From Morella rubra (lineage: Eukaryota > Streptophyta > Magnoliopsida > Fagales > Myricaceae): a DNA stretch of 64,000 nucleotides. Of the stretch, positions 48,056-63,000 are shown in pieces; position 1 is the first letter of the stretch; each line of letters begins with the position of its first letter. Made by a program: the position numbers and the translations under genes. The stretch lies in contig CM025853.1 in assembly GCA_003952965.2 (NCBI GenBank), forward strand, positions 22,862,778 to 22,926,777, read 5' to 3'. Under the pieces are notes generated by a model. That model ran no database searches and was not told the origin of the DNA. It saw only the letters and a program-made list of their open reading frames with translations.

Positions 48056-51000
48056 TTAGCCACCTGACACATTGACCTCCACGGAGGAGTCTGTTAGAAT
48101 AATGTCCTTTCCATTCAAGGCTTTTGGGTGGTCAAGTGTATCCAATTTTATCCTCACATGCAGAGATTTTGTGAAAATGAGGTCTCTCAAGTCTCCATTT
48201 GATTTTAGCAAGAAATGAATGAATGAATCGCTTTCTGTTCTTCCAGTTCTCTCTGGGTATAAAATATCAAATATCCTTGCTGCATATGTCTCCTGATTGT
48301 CTTCTTGTAAATCTGGTTTTCTTCTAAGTTTAAGATATAATGCTGCACAAACAATAACCTGTGTAGGAAGAGAATAGTTAGTACTAGATGGACACATTAA
48401 TGGAGCCTACATAAAAAACACACAATTCAATAAAACGATGAACACAAAACTGTCATGTGCTAAATCTACATTGTCATGGCAGATAGAATTTTTAACTTAA
48501 AAAACTGAACATGATTTTAGACTGCAAAATAGGTTAAGAGTATAAAAAGACAATTTCCAAGATGTCATTGTTTTTCATTCTATATCTTCTTGACTACCAT
48601 AAGAAGAATAATATGAAGTCACGACAGACGATTTCAAAACATATCAAAACAATTCCTAGACAGCTACTGGAGGCCGGAGAGCTCAACTAAGGTTTCTTTC
48701 TCAAGCCAAGAAAGGAGGTACCCTAGGAATGAGCCATTGAAACAAGAGAAATTCGAACACAGATCAGGTACTTTCCTAGTTTAGTCAGATGCATCCATTC
48801 ACCCTTTCTTTATTATTCTTTTTTTAAAATAAATACACTTTTCACCTATCAACTATAAGGGGTTTGACACATTGCACCCTAAATTACCCGCTTTGACACA
48901 ATGCACCCTTGAACTAAAAATTTTAGACACTTTGCACGCTTTGCCAAATTTGCATGTAGTTTCTTAGTAAAAGGAATACAAAGCCTCTCAGTTTTTCTTT
49001 CCTTTCTATTGAAAGTCATACACGCCACCTGGAGGTGATTGAACCCATGACTCCACCCTTGCCAGTGGATGATGCTATTAAGGGTAGCAATCACTTCAGG
49101 ATCCTGCCCCCCTCCCCTTCCCTCTTTTCCAGGTGTCTAATTATCCTTAAATTATCCTTTTTCAGGCTCGCCAGACTTATGGGCTGGGAGCTGATATACT
49201 AAACCATGTCACGACTCACTTGAAACAAAATGCAAGCACGTTTACTCAGTCAAATGAGGTCATTCTATAACTCCAAATGTCTTTTCCAAGAACAGTTTAC
49301 CAAAACAACTCAAATTTTCTCACTGCTTCTCAATTCTGTTTCTTCAAACAACGAAACAAGCAAATATACAAAAAATGAATAGGCATACCTCACTTGTTCC
49401 AGGACTTGTATTGACTGCACAGTTAATATTAATACTCTTATCTTGAAATTTATTATCTTCAGTTGTAATAACATCTTCATCATTGAAATCCGGTTCAGGT
49501 GTTGAAAAGGCAAGATTATCCAATTCATCATACCACTGTTGGGCAACACCAACCTGCATTCATCCAAAATCTGAACTAAGCACCCAAAGCCAAGGAAAAC
49601 AAACTCCATTGGAAAAAAGAGAAGATATCCAAGACATTAGAACACATGAGAGAGAGAAAGGGAGAGCACCTTCTCTGAAAATCCAGCTACAACCTCTACA
49701 CCTGAGACTTCAGTAGCAGCTCCTCTTGCCTGGCGCCAGATACATCCTTCTTGTAATGGTTCTACGAGCTCAGCATCCTCAGGGATATCAACATTTACCT
49801 GTATGTCAATTCGGCCTGTTGCATGTAGCATAGTTCCAGGATCATCAAAGCTGATTAAATTAAATCACATACTTTGCACTTATTTTCCACATGAGAATCC
49901 AATCATGTTGCCAATGAATAGCAAACAAGTACTTATTTGAAAGCAAGACACTTTAAGCTGCCTCAATTGGTTTCTTAATTCTTTGAGCGACTTTGTGAAC
50001 GAGGCAAATGAACAGTGTGATGGGGATTTTTTTTTAATAAAGATGTATGTGCCCTTTTGGTTATATATGTAAACATTAGCTGTCGCTTGGACAATTGCCT
50101 AGGTAATTGGTAAGGCCACCACATATCCTGGGCAAGAGTTCTGATTACTGTAAATAAAACACATTCAAGAGCAGCCTACAAAATACCTGGCAACAATCTG
50201 AAACATTGAAGATGATTAATTTGCTCTCCCCAAAGACCGTGAACACTGTCAAAGCAGTCAGAAAATCAGTGAAAGAATTATATAGGGTTTAGAAGAAAGA
50301 AAACCTGCACATCACCCTTGAATTAGCCACATATTGGGTAAAAATAAATTTTGGGTTTTGTTTTTTTTCTTTTTGGGGGGGGGGGGGGGGCTGTTATTGG
50401 GAATCTCTTCTGCTTCATCATTTCAAAACAAATGAACTCCAATTTTACGCAGTAGAAACTCTCTCCAAAGGGGATGGCTAAAACCGAACTCCAATTTTTG
50501 GGTTCAAAATGTAAAGGGGCCAATAATTTCAATTGAAATAGCTATACTTACGCAGCAGAAACTCTCTCCAAAGGGGAAGACAACCAATAAGGTAAACCAA
50601 GCATCCCAAAATTCGAAAACTGGATGTTTGAAGCAACACCAGATCCTATATCAATTTTCAGAATCCTCTGCCCAACTTGAGGAACACATAAAATTAAATG
50701 AGAACTCCATACAACATATATAATAAATTCACAGAAAAAATTGTAGTAATTATCACAAAAAAGGCCTATACCTGTGTCACAAATGACTACATGGTTCTGC
50801 AAGATTGTCAATGAAGATAAGAGGCCAGCATATGGAAGCCCCTCTGGTGAACAGGAAGTATCAATCTGTGCTTGCAACCCATCATATGGAATCTGTTGCA
50901 AAATGGATACTTTCTCCATGATCTGCTGTCTACTGGTCTCCCAAAGTTTTGGAAACCCTAAACAAAATTTTCATATGGAAGTGTTAAGACTTTTTTTTTT

Positions 51001-54000
51001 TAATCAGAAGTGTTAGACTTATAAGAAGACATTGAATACAAATGAGAACAGAAGTGGCTAGGAGCTAATTGAGAACCTTGTACTGCTTCTTTTATCTCCC
51101 CAGAAGTAAAATCCATAACCCATAGAGTATCAAAGCTGCAAATAAATCCAAATTGAATACTTATGTATAGCAAAGTTGAAATTAGGATATAGCTACAAAA
51201 CGTATTATTTACCTGCGGTTTAAGATTATGAAAGTATCATCTGTTGATTTCATCAGATGCCAAGGGAACATCAGTGATTGGGAATCAGATTCTTCGGATT
51301 TTGTATCAACAGTTCTTCCCAGACCCAGCTTGTTCGTGATCCAGGTCCACAAAGAATTACTCGTTTTATTATTATTGCTTGAGGGGTGGAGCGTCTCTAA
51401 AATTCGCCTTTGCAAATCAGCCCTTCTGATGGCATGGTTCTTAGTACAGAGGGACCAGCACAAGTAAAATTGTTAGTGAGAAAACTACATAAAAATAGCA
51501 TAATGAAATACAACCACACTCCTCCCCTCCCCTTTTCCCACAGCAGGGAAAAGGGAAAAAGGAAAACTAATGCAATACAGTAGAACTGAATAAATAAAAC
51601 ATTCCTTTTGGAGCACAGTATCATCAAGAAGAAAAAGAGGAAGTGAAGAAGTATCCATGGCTGTCAGAAATGTACATTGGATAAAATAAAAACTTAGAGC
51701 CCTTTAATGACCAAAACATATGGTTTTGAAGGATGATAATTACAACAGGGAAGAGAGAAACAAAAGACAAAAAGAACTCAGCTAAGGAGAAATTGAAGGT
51801 AGAAAAATTTCTCATCATCCTCTTGCCAACACTCCTTGAAACAGTTTTCAAGAAACAGCAAATGGGATGGAAGATATCAGATTCAAGAGAATGTCGGCTA
51901 TAAAATTAGTGGGCCGAAACTATTCTAAATTAAAACTTATTCAAAGAAGGTTATAAGCTCTATTATGCTTTGTGAAATTAAGACCAGCAGTCAACAATGA
52001 ATTCATATAATTAGTACACAAAAGTGAGGAAGCTGAAGTAGGTAACTAAAAATAGAACATTAAGAGAATTTTCTATATTTACCAGAAACTGGAGGTAGAA
52101 CGATTTAACAGAAAAAGTTCATGTGGTTAAGTTTTTTGAAATGATGACAAACAACTGGAGCAGAAAGGAGTCCTTAAGGTTTGAGGCAGCAAAAATTGTG
52201 ACTTAAACTACTGGAAACATACATAGCACCTTTAATCTAAGAAAAACCCAGCCCTATAGTGAAGGAAACGGTCAATTTCAACTTAGTATGTGGGAGTTTG
52301 TATACTGATGTCCACAGGATTGAACATGCCACCAATACCATAACAATAATGGCATGTCCTTAAGGTATTGAATGACTTACAATGATTATTATCTTATTTT
52401 TGTACGCCATTACTCTTCTACTCTGTATTCACCAGTTGTATAACATCTGAAGATAATGTAATTTGTCAGAAAGGGGGAATGCCAAAAGAAAAGAAGTCTG
52501 GACACCACACTGTTTTAACTTGCACTTGGAAAATCCCAAGTGAGACTGGAGAAAGAGGCATCTCTGAATAACACACATCACGGCATCCCTCTCTTTTTGT
52601 GCAACTCTACTGCAAAATTCATATACTTAAATGTTTTGCCTTGGAATTTTTAACATATGAGATGATTATTATGACTTAAAAGGGTTCAAACACAGAAGTT
52701 TCAATTTCATTACTCCGCTTATTTTTTCCCTTTAATTTTAAGTAACACTCCTTAGCCGGAGAGATATGTGGCGAGATTATGGAAGCATTCTATAACTTAA
52801 CAAGGGCTGAAACACTATTTTTCCGATTGAATTATATCATTTTCACTGTTTCACAGTGGAGGGAAAACTCATTGTTCAACAGTTCTTTGATAGTTAACAG
52901 CTATTTTTTTGATAGTTAACAGCTCTTTTTAATGGTCTGGCTCATTTTCTTCCTCTCAATCGTCTTCGACTTTACTTATCAATACTTTTTCAGACTGGGA
53001 ATTCTTTAATCACAGACTGACTAATATAGACAAAGCCATAGACTCTAGATTCAGGAGTTAATTACAAATAATCTCAAAAATATATATGAAAAACTTTGTG
53101 GTGGGAAATCCCCTCGGCGAATAATCACTTCAGCAAAATTTTACAGCCCCCTCCCCCAAAATAAAAGAAAAGCCCAACTGCTGGTCAAAGCTTATTGGCA
53201 ATTAGATGTCTTGTAAACTAGAAAACATAAGGCGATAAAATATCAAATTACAAGACGAATGGCATCATTACCCATTTGCCCATTCAAGTGGCTATTTGTT
53301 CATCAATATATTACCTTACATCTGAAATGAAAGCCAAAAAACTGTGGTCCATTTACAAAAGGAAGTAAAGAAAGGTTATTTTTTCTGATGAATTATGTTA
53401 GGCTATTTTTACTGATGAAATCTGTTACTTTTCTCCCTCAAAAGTCTAGTAGAATCCAATCCAATAATCAGATTGCGAGCACAGCAGAGTTGTACAAATG
53501 TTTTGAAAAGCAGGTTCTCACGGAAATAGTTATCTAGCACAAGTTTGACACTTGGAATGAATATATCACACAAGTGTCTTGATTTAAAATCTATCTTAGT
53601 TCTCTAGTCAATGAGTTCAGCATGCATACCTCTGAATCCACAAAGTACAGGCAATCCTCAATGGCATCATAAAAGGAAGCTGCTGGACGGAACAGCTTGG
53701 CAGACTCAAATTCTCCATCCTCAAAACCAGGGGAGGAACCAATCTGACACATAAATAGTGATTCTGAATCTACACATTGTTTTACTTGATCTTCACACAA
53801 ATTGTAACTGAATATGCAAATTAAGCAAGCTATGAATAGAAAATAAGGTGCAACAGAAGGCTAAAACAGCACTGAAGAAGGACATACAGAAGGCTAAAAC
53901 TGTAGAAAGCCTGATATTGAAGACTGGGATTTCTTTGTAAGAACACCGAAATCCTACTTTCTTTTTCTCTGAAAAATAAAATCTCTATAGAGATACGCCT

Positions 54001-57000
54001 TTTCTTTTTATGAGAGCATAAAAATGACCTGGTTAGAGAATTTGGTGCTCCTTACCAAACCAACTGATTAGATAATTGCTTTCACTAATAATGAAGTCCT
54101 TAAGGGAAAGAACAGCATCTCGTGTTAATTCAGAGAACCTAAATGGGAGAGACAATTTGGGTTATTGAAACCGAAGAGAGGCCCCAAAAGGAAGCCAAAA
54201 ACTGACAAAAAGGGGGGAAACAAGAAAAGAATGCTTGATGTCTATAGTTGAATACAAGCAAGGGGGCCAATAGAAACCAAAGTGTGTTTATTCCTCTTGA
54301 CATAGTTAGCTCTTCTTTAGTATTTCCTGCACATTCCTTTCTTCATTGGAGCTCTCATGAATATACACGGTACAGAATTGACCAAAAGATCATAGATGAC
54401 ATTCGGATATGCATTCCATGAAATCTCAAAGCACTTCTGTATCTTCTCTCTCTCTTTCAATGTTTCCCTAAAACATTAAAGTTTAGGATTTCGTAACCTA
54501 AGCACCCACTAAATTCCACATCTAAACTTGGTCCCAGACAATATCCACTTTATTGTGATAGAAACTACCAACAGTACCAGCATATGGGATTAAAAATGAA
54601 CTGATTTTTGCCATGAACTCAACAGTAGATATCCATACATACAGTGTCCAGAATCTTTCCATTGCCATTAAATATGATAATCCGGTGATGATTGCTATCT
54701 GAAAGGAAGAGGCGATTGCCACTTTCATCAGCAGAGATGCAGCCTGTAAAAAAAGGAGGTAGATTTGGAGATAACGAGATTACTATTTCATAGGACTGTG
54801 AAGAGCAAGTAGAGACTAGACACTATTTGAAATTCAATAAGACAGTTTATCGAATGAACCAATTGTCATTAATTAAATGTTCTGAATATTTGCAATCAAT
54901 GACGTCTTGACTAAAAACTGGATAGAAGTGTGTTAAAGTCTCCATAAAAGAGAAAATCATATAACAGGTCGAGTGCCAGGCATCAAGTTGATCTCCAATA
55001 AGGCTGACCAATATGAAACCCAAGAAGTATAGCATCTTACACTTAGTGGGCAGACGTCAATTCCACTACATACATTCAATCCTCTATCAGATGGTTAAAG
55101 CTCGCTGGGAGGCAAAGATTGGATGACAGTTAATTCATTCTTTTTTGTCCAATCTCTTGTTATCATTCATCATTGCAAGAGATTTTAAGATCTAGAGGCA
55201 AGCTTGATACCCACTTGTTCTCTCATAAAGGTAAGGCGCCAAAATTAGATACACTGATAGTTTGTTGTTAGTTCAGTGGCCAATGAAGTGGAGAAAGTAC
55301 AGAGGGTTTTTTGTGTGAGGCACTGGGATTGAATTAAATATCATTTAATGCTGATACCATTTGTCATGACCAGAGGACAGACGACTGAACTTTATGCAAT
55401 ACCCAACAGAACTAATTACATCATAATCGTTCATAGAGCTTAATTCAACATAGTAACTAGCAATGTGAAACTTACCCTACCTACAACAATTCAACAATCC
55501 ATCAAGTCTTGATACCAATGGTATGAGTAGTTGAAGAGCATCAGGTTATTTGATAGACTTGTACATTGTTTATTTCTGTTGTGAGGGGGATTGTAATCAG
55601 GTGTGAACCTGTTATGATATTTATCGTTGTGACAATTCATCAAGTGATATTATAACGAACTTATTCTTGATTGTTGTGCATGGAGTATGGTAGTTGCATC
55701 TAGTGAAGGAGCTCGACATTGGGATACTAGATTGTGAAGTATGTGCAATATTGAGAGTGTCAATAGATATTTGTTTTTAGTTTCTATAGTCTAATCTTCC
55801 TCCTTTTTGTCTAAGCATAGTTTAATCTTCCTTGGTGTGGTGACAGACATGTCTTGGGCTAAGAAAGGAATGTTTCAGGTTCAGAGATTCTGAGGAGCCC
55901 ACAGGATCATTAGCAGTTGAGTTTCCATGTGAGCATGGAGAATACTTGGTGACTAAAGGTACCAAGAAAATAGTCATTGTTTGAGGGGGTAGGGTAAAAT
56001 ATTGACAATGGGTAACTTGAGGAAATGCGGAACATCGCCACAGAGGATATTGCATGTGTAGCAATTCTAGCGAGACTGTGCACAACATTCTTCTACATAC
56101 AATTTTGGCAAGAAAACTGTTGTAGTTAGTTTCAATTGTGTTGAAGTGCATTGGGTGATGCCTTATACTGTGGGACAAACGCTTGCCAGTCAAAGAGGGC
56201 CACTTGAAAAGTGAGATTCTGGGGATTAGTTCTCTTTGCATCATAGTGACAATTTTAAGCCTATTTTCAAAAATGTAGAGCTGAATATAACTAGCTTAAA
56301 GTAATTTTCTTAGGTTCAGTATTTGATTGGTATACATTTTGGACTGTATCCATGGGGCGTTTCATTTCTCCTTTGAATCGTTGATTGTAATGTGTAACAA
56401 AAAAACTGTTTTATAGTCATCCTGCCCAATATTAAGTGAAGGAATAGTAAACCTTTCTGTATATTTTCTTGAATGCTTTCAACGTACAGGTATCACCTCT
56501 ATTTATAATATCATAGAGATATATACATAAGGAATTAATCCCTGAAAAGATGCCTAAATTTAAGAATACCGAATATCTTCAAATATTGCTATCTCTAATT
56601 TCCCCTTAATATCCGAGAACCTCCATGATACTCGGGATTATTTCTACACTCCCCCTCAAGTTGGATCGTAAATATTGATCATTTCCAACTTGCCAATAAA
56701 ATCATTAAAATTTTGTTGAGACAATCCTTTTGTGAAGACATCTGCTGTTTGTTCTTTTGTAGGGACATATGTCATACAGATAATCCCTCCTTCAACTTTT
56801 TCTTTGATAAAATGTCTGTCAACTTCTATATGTTTTGTCCGGTCATGTTGGATTGGGTTGAGAGAAATGTTGATGGCTGCTTTGTTGTCACAATAGAGTT
56901 TAATTGGTAACTCTACTCCAACATGTAGTTCTTCTAAGAGTTTCTTTAGCCATAACCTTCACACATTCCTTGTGCAACTGCTCTGAATTCAGCTTCGGCA

Positions 57001-60000
57001 CTACTTCTAGCCACACATTCTGCTTCTTGCTTCTCCAAGTTACCAAATTACCCCATACAAATGTGCAATATCCGGTGGTAGACGTCTATCTGCTGTTGAG
57101 CCTGCCCAATCAGCATCTGTGAATATCTCCACTCCTCTGCTTTCATTTTTCTTGAAGTAGAGTCCTCTCCTAGAGACCCCTTGAGGTATCTGAGAATCTT
57201 GTACACTGCTTCTAGATGAGATTCTTTTGGTGAATGCATGTGTTGGCTTGCGACACTAACAGCAAAAGCAATGTCAGGTCTGGTATGTGACAAGTAGATT
57301 AGTTTGCCAACTAGTCTCTGGTATCTATCTTTCTCAATTGGTCTTCCAACATCCTCTGTTCTTTTTCCTGCTTCTATGGGAGTGTCACTTGGTTTACAGC
57401 CAAGCATACCAGTCTCCTTTAAAAGATCAAGAATGTACTTCCGTTGAGATACACTAATGCCCTTTTTTGATCTAGCAACTTCCATTCCCAAGAAGTATCT
57501 CATCTGTCCTAGATCTTTCACCTCAAATTCCGTGGCTAGCATTTTCTTCAGTCTTCCATTTCTTCTATATTATCTCCAGTTAGGATTATGTCATCAACAT
57601 ACACAATCAGAATTGTTTTCTTCCCATCTTCAGATTGCCGGAAGAACAGTGTGTGATCTGATTGCCCTTGTTGATATCCTTGATTTTTTACCACTTTGGT
57701 GAATCGGTCGAACCATGCTCTTGGTGACTGTTTGAGGCCATATATAGACTTCTTAAGTTTACACACTTGATCTTCTCCAACTCTACAAAATCCTGGTGGC
57801 TTTGTCATGAAAACTTCTTCTTCTAGCTCTCCATTCAAAAATGCATTCTTAATATCAAGTTGTTGAAGGGGCCAATCTGAGTTGACTGCAACAGACAAGA
57901 GAACTCGAATCGTGTTTAATTTTGCCACTGGTGCAAACGTCTCTGTGTAGTCAATACCCTGGGTCTGTGTATATCCCTTAGCAACAAGGCGGGCTTTGTA
58001 CCTCTCTATAGTCCCATCAGCTTTATACTTTAAGGTGAACACCCATTTGCAGCCAACGGGTTTCTTTCCTCTTGGTAAGTCCGTTACCTCCCAAGTTTCA
58101 TTCTTTTCCAAGGCTCTCATTTCTTCCATTACTGCCTCTCTCCACTGGGGTATTTTAAGGCCTCCTGAATGTTTTGTGGAATTTCTGCAGAGTCAAGGTT
58201 AGAAGTAAAAGCACGAAACCTTGTGGACAGAGCATTATAAGACATAAATTTTGACAGAGGGTGGAGAGTACATGGTCGAGGCTGCTTTCTAAAGGCAATA
58301 GGTAAATCAATATCTGAGGAAACAGGCTTACCAGAAGGAGACACATTCGGAACTATTACCGGGTCAGACTCTTTTGGTACTTCAGGTATGAGATTCTCCA
58401 CTTCCTTTGATTTTGGCTTTCGTGAATAGACCCGTAGCTTACTATCATTGTGATTTGCTGCATCTCCCCCTGAGTTCAAGTGTGATGTTGTGACAGGTTC
58501 GGAGCTTATGGCATGATTAGGCTCTAGAGGAGGGAGATCAAAGTCCAAAAACTGAGCTTCCATGTTACTCAATGGCTCCCCCTGAAGAGAAGGTTTTTGG
58601 AAGTAGGAGGAGGTTTCAAAAAAAGTAACATCAAAGCTGACAAACATACATTTTGTGGATGGATCATAACATTTGTACCCTTTTTGAGTAGGAGCGTATC
58701 CTATGAAAACACACTTGATAGCTCGAGGATCCAATTTGCTACGATGATGGGCATGAACGTGAACAAAGGCAGTGCAGCCGAAAACCGAAGAGGAAGACTC
58801 GAGTCAAGACGAGAGGTAGAGTAATGTTCCTGAAATTTCTGGAGAGGAGTGACAAAAGAGAGAACACGACTAGGCATTCGATTGATGAGATATGTTGAAG
58901 TTAAAAGGGCATCACCCCAGAACATAGTGGGCATATTCATAGTAAATAACAATGCACGTGCAACTTCAAGGAGGTGTCTATTTTTCCGTTCGGCAACCCC
59001 ATTTTGTTGGGGGGTGTCGACGCAAGAACTCTGATGAATGATGCCATGCCTGAGAAGATAATCTCCCAACATAGAATTAAAATATTTTGTGCCATTATCT
59101 GTGCGCAAAATTTTAATAGGAGTTTGGAATTGAGTTTGAACCATGGAATGGAAATTCATAAACACAGAACGAACCGCAGATTTTTCTTTTAACAAATAAA
59201 CCCAACATAACCGAGTATGATCATCAATAAATGTGACAAACCATTTTCGAGTGGGTACGAGTAAAACGTGCGAGAAGGGCCCCATAGATCGCTATGAATC
59301 ATGGTAAATGGTTGAGATGGTTTGTAAAGAGATTTCGGAAATGAGGTACGCTATGTTTCGCAAGTTCACATATTTCACATTGAAAATCAAATGAGGTTTT
59401 ATTCGACATAATGGAAGGAAACAACTGTCTCAAATATGGAAATTTGGGTGACCCATTCTAAAATGCCATAACAAATTCACTATCCTTAGAAATAGAGCAG
59501 AATCACAAATGGCAGTTTGACCTTGGTCACTCACATAGCATCGTCAAAGTAGTAGAGCCCTCATACTCCTTAGCACTGCCAATCGTCTTCCCCGATAATA
59601 GGTCCTGAAAACACAATGAGAGGGAAGAAATTTAGCAGAGCAATTGGAGGTTTTTGTTAATTGGCTAATGGACAACAAATTGCAAGATAGTTTGGAACAT
59701 GAAGAACAGAGTCTAATATGATTTTTTCAGAGAGTTGAATACTCCCTTTTCCTGCACAGACGAAAGAGTGCCATCTGCAATTTTAACTTTAAGATTTCCA
59801 GCACAGGTGAGTAAGAGAAAAAAGATGGTAAGAATCGTCATGTGATCGGATGCGCCTGAGTCAATGATCCAAGGATTTTTGGATCTGGAGGTGCTCAGAG
59901 CATGGAAAAAATACCTTTTTGGGCTAAGGAGGCTGGAAGCAATATTCTGAGAAGACTGGAGGATTGACCAGAAGCATGAAAGCTGGAGAAGAATTGTTGC

Positions 60001-63000
60001 AATTGCTCCAGCTGGTCAAGGAGAAGCTGCCAGTGGAATATCAGATTTGGCCTGAGAGGGTGCTGGTGGGTGTGAGAGAGGTTTGATAACCATGAGGACG
60101 GTGGCCTGTCTGGTTTCCAATCGGTGGGTTTGCCATGGATCTCCCAGCAATTGTCTTTGGTGTGACCATTTTTTCGACAATGGTCACACCAAAGCTTACT
60201 TCGGTGCTGTTTTGGGCCTGACCCAGAACGTGGGCCTTGAGAGGCTAATGCTGAAGCCTCTGTTATACTTGGCCCGTGGGGTATAGAGGATTTGGGCAGC
60301 ATCACAGTCCTGCGGTGCTCCTCACGTCTAACTTCAGCAAATGTTTCACGAAGAGAAGGCAGAGGGCGTCGACCAAGGATGCGGCTGCGTACATCATTGA
60401 GTTCCAGATTAAGCCCAGCGAGAAACTCGAAGATCCGTTCGGTTTCAAGAGTTTTTCGGTACCGGGCACTGTCGGCGGCACAAGCCCACTCCTCATCGTA
60501 ACTCAGGTCGAGTTCTTGCCAGAGAATCTGCATCTCCATGAAAAAGTCGGTGACATCTTTCTCTCCCTGCTTCATCTGCCATAAGCGGGTCTTGATATCA
60601 AAGATTTGCGATGAGTCTTCTGCATCTGAATATGTCTCCCGAACAGCATCCCAGACATCTTTCGCTGTTGGTAAGAACATATAAGTTTTACCGATGGAGG
60701 ATTTCATGGAATTCACCAGCCATGCTATCACCATCGAGTTTTCTGACCGCCACTTCTGTAGGTCGGCAGGTTGAGTCGAAGGTGGTTGCTTTGTTTCACC
60801 GGTGAGATATCCTAGTTTCCCTTTTCCATCGATGACAAGTTTGATGATTGAGCCCACTCGCGGAAGTTTTTGCCATTAAGCTTTTCCACCGTGAGCTAGA
60901 AGGACGAGTTTTCAAGTCCATTCGAGCCCATGGTGGTCAGCGATGGTGTTGCTGAAGTAGATCTTGAAACGGGTACCGGTTCTTCGCTATCGACCGTGGA
61001 TTCAGACATCGATAACTAAGAACCTGGCTCTGATACCATGAAGGAATAGTAAACCTTTTCTGTATATTTTCTTGAATGCTTTCAACATACAGGTATCACC
61101 TCTATTTATAATATCATAGAGATATATACATAAGGAATTAATCCCTGAAAAGATGCCTAAATTTAAGAATACCGAATATCTTCAAATATTGCTATCTCTA
61201 ATTTCCCCTTAATATCCGAGAACCTCCATGATACTCGGGATTATTTCTACATTAAGTTGTTCCTTATACAGACATGCTCAACAACGTTTACCATCTGTAC
61301 TAATAGAGAAGAGGAAATTACGGAACCGGAGTCTACAACGGGCCGAGAATCTGCATGTTTGCAGAAAGCTAAGAAACAAATTACCAAGACTAAAGCATTT
61401 TCCTGCTGCTAATGTGTCCCCTCTCTCTCTTTCTCACTTTCTGTTTTGTTCTCAAACTGTTTGTTATGGAGCTCTTCCTAAATGATTCCATTTCTGTATC
61501 TGAGGATCTTATAAATCTTACAGATATAGAAAAAAAAAATGACAACGGAACAAAACATCTTTTTTTTTTTTGCCAGTTTAAGTGAGCTCCAACTGAGTCA
61601 ATTACTCCTTTTCTTATGATCTTTGGCAATGCTTCGAAGTGTAGATAGTGCTGGAACTTCACTGCAGTTAACCAAAAAGAACATCTTTTGCAGAAATTGT
61701 GGATATTAGCAACTTTGAGAGTAAAAGCAGGTGTAAAAAACTTGTATCTTCAAGAGAAGTTATCTTGGTTGATATTTGACTTCATGAAAACAGCAGTTCT
61801 TTTCCAGCTCTAATGGGTAAATTTTCAGAGTGTCACCTTCATGTTTGGCATCCAGTTAAAGATAATCAAAATGTACATGTGGTTTAAGTAACTTTCCATT
61901 ATGCATTTCTATGAATTTCTCTAAATCACTAAAGAAGAAAAACAGCTGATGAGATATCTTCTTCATAAATGGCGTACATCTTAAGAGTACCTTAAGGTTG
62001 AGAGGAAGTTTTGAAGAACAAGGGGAAGGTTTGTATACTATGTAGTTTAGAATATTGGGTAATCAAGAATCACTCAATAAGATGAGCATAGCGAAAATGA
62101 GGATGCTGAGATAGTTTCATGGTCACATTACAAAAGATAGGAAAATATAGTTATTCTTGTGAAGGTGATGTGGCAAAAGGATAGAATGACAGAAACTAGT
62201 TTGACATGATATCAACATACGCGTTTAAAACCATCCGATGCACCAAAGCAAAATAGTGATTGACTTAATTTGGAAGAAGCAGAAAGGAAAAAAGGGAGGC
62301 CAACAAAGAGGCGGATGTAAATCATAAGCAAGATAGTTTTAAGTAGCATGAAGGATCTCCAACCCCACAACATTGGGATGAAGTATCAGTTTAATCAAGC
62401 ATGGCACATACAATCACGAAGACATTCAACCATCCAAAATTTTTCATAATATGCAAAAATGCAGATGCAACCAAATGCAAGTCAAAGCCATGCTTGGAAA
62501 TCCCATTACCTGGGAAGTAAAGAAGCAAGTTCCGTAAAAAAGAACAAAGATATGGTTCCTTGGTGATCTCAGTCTGCTTGCACCAAGTGCTTTTCAAGTC
62601 ATGAACTGACCTAGACGCTTCAGGTTCCACACCTAACTCCTCAATAGCTGTATATGAGCACCAAAAGAGAGAAGATTATCAAGAAAATGCATATTTAATA
62701 TTCCCATAGAGGAATAAAACAACTAAATAAAAAGGAAAAAGAAAATAAAAGGAAAAAAAGGAAGGGGGAGGAGTTAATTACATTGATAATCAAATTCCTC
62801 TCGTCGTTTCCTTTTATTTACTCATAAGCAAAAATACACTGACAAGGCCAAAGGTGGCGGAACAAGAAACAGAGAAAGTGAACAAGGGTAACTCTCCCAA
62901 GATAAAAGCAAAAGAAAAAAGCGGTAATAATGAATTTAAGAAAGAGGCATATATAGATTCATGGCCTGTTTCCTATATTTCAAAGAGCTAATAGTTGGAT

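Larger units (their letters stand above)
56437..61251 (-). mobile_element. Copia LTR retrotransposon (4.8 kb), defective
   Basis: The two LTRs (212 and 213 bases) differ by one substitution and one single-base indel. They begin TG and end CA, and TTAAG flanks the element as a 5-bp target duplication (56432-56436, 61252-61256). Gene order on the minus strand is gag, integrase, reverse transcriptase, RNase H; integrase before RT defines Copia. Coding frames are broken at several points. It sits in an intron of the NHL gene, transcribed in the same direction. Confidence 0.96.

Noticed and set aside
55340-55375. Second degenerate primer-site-like word (gctgataccat)
   Set aside because: It lacks the full TGGTATCAGAGC match and no LTR edge is visible beside it.
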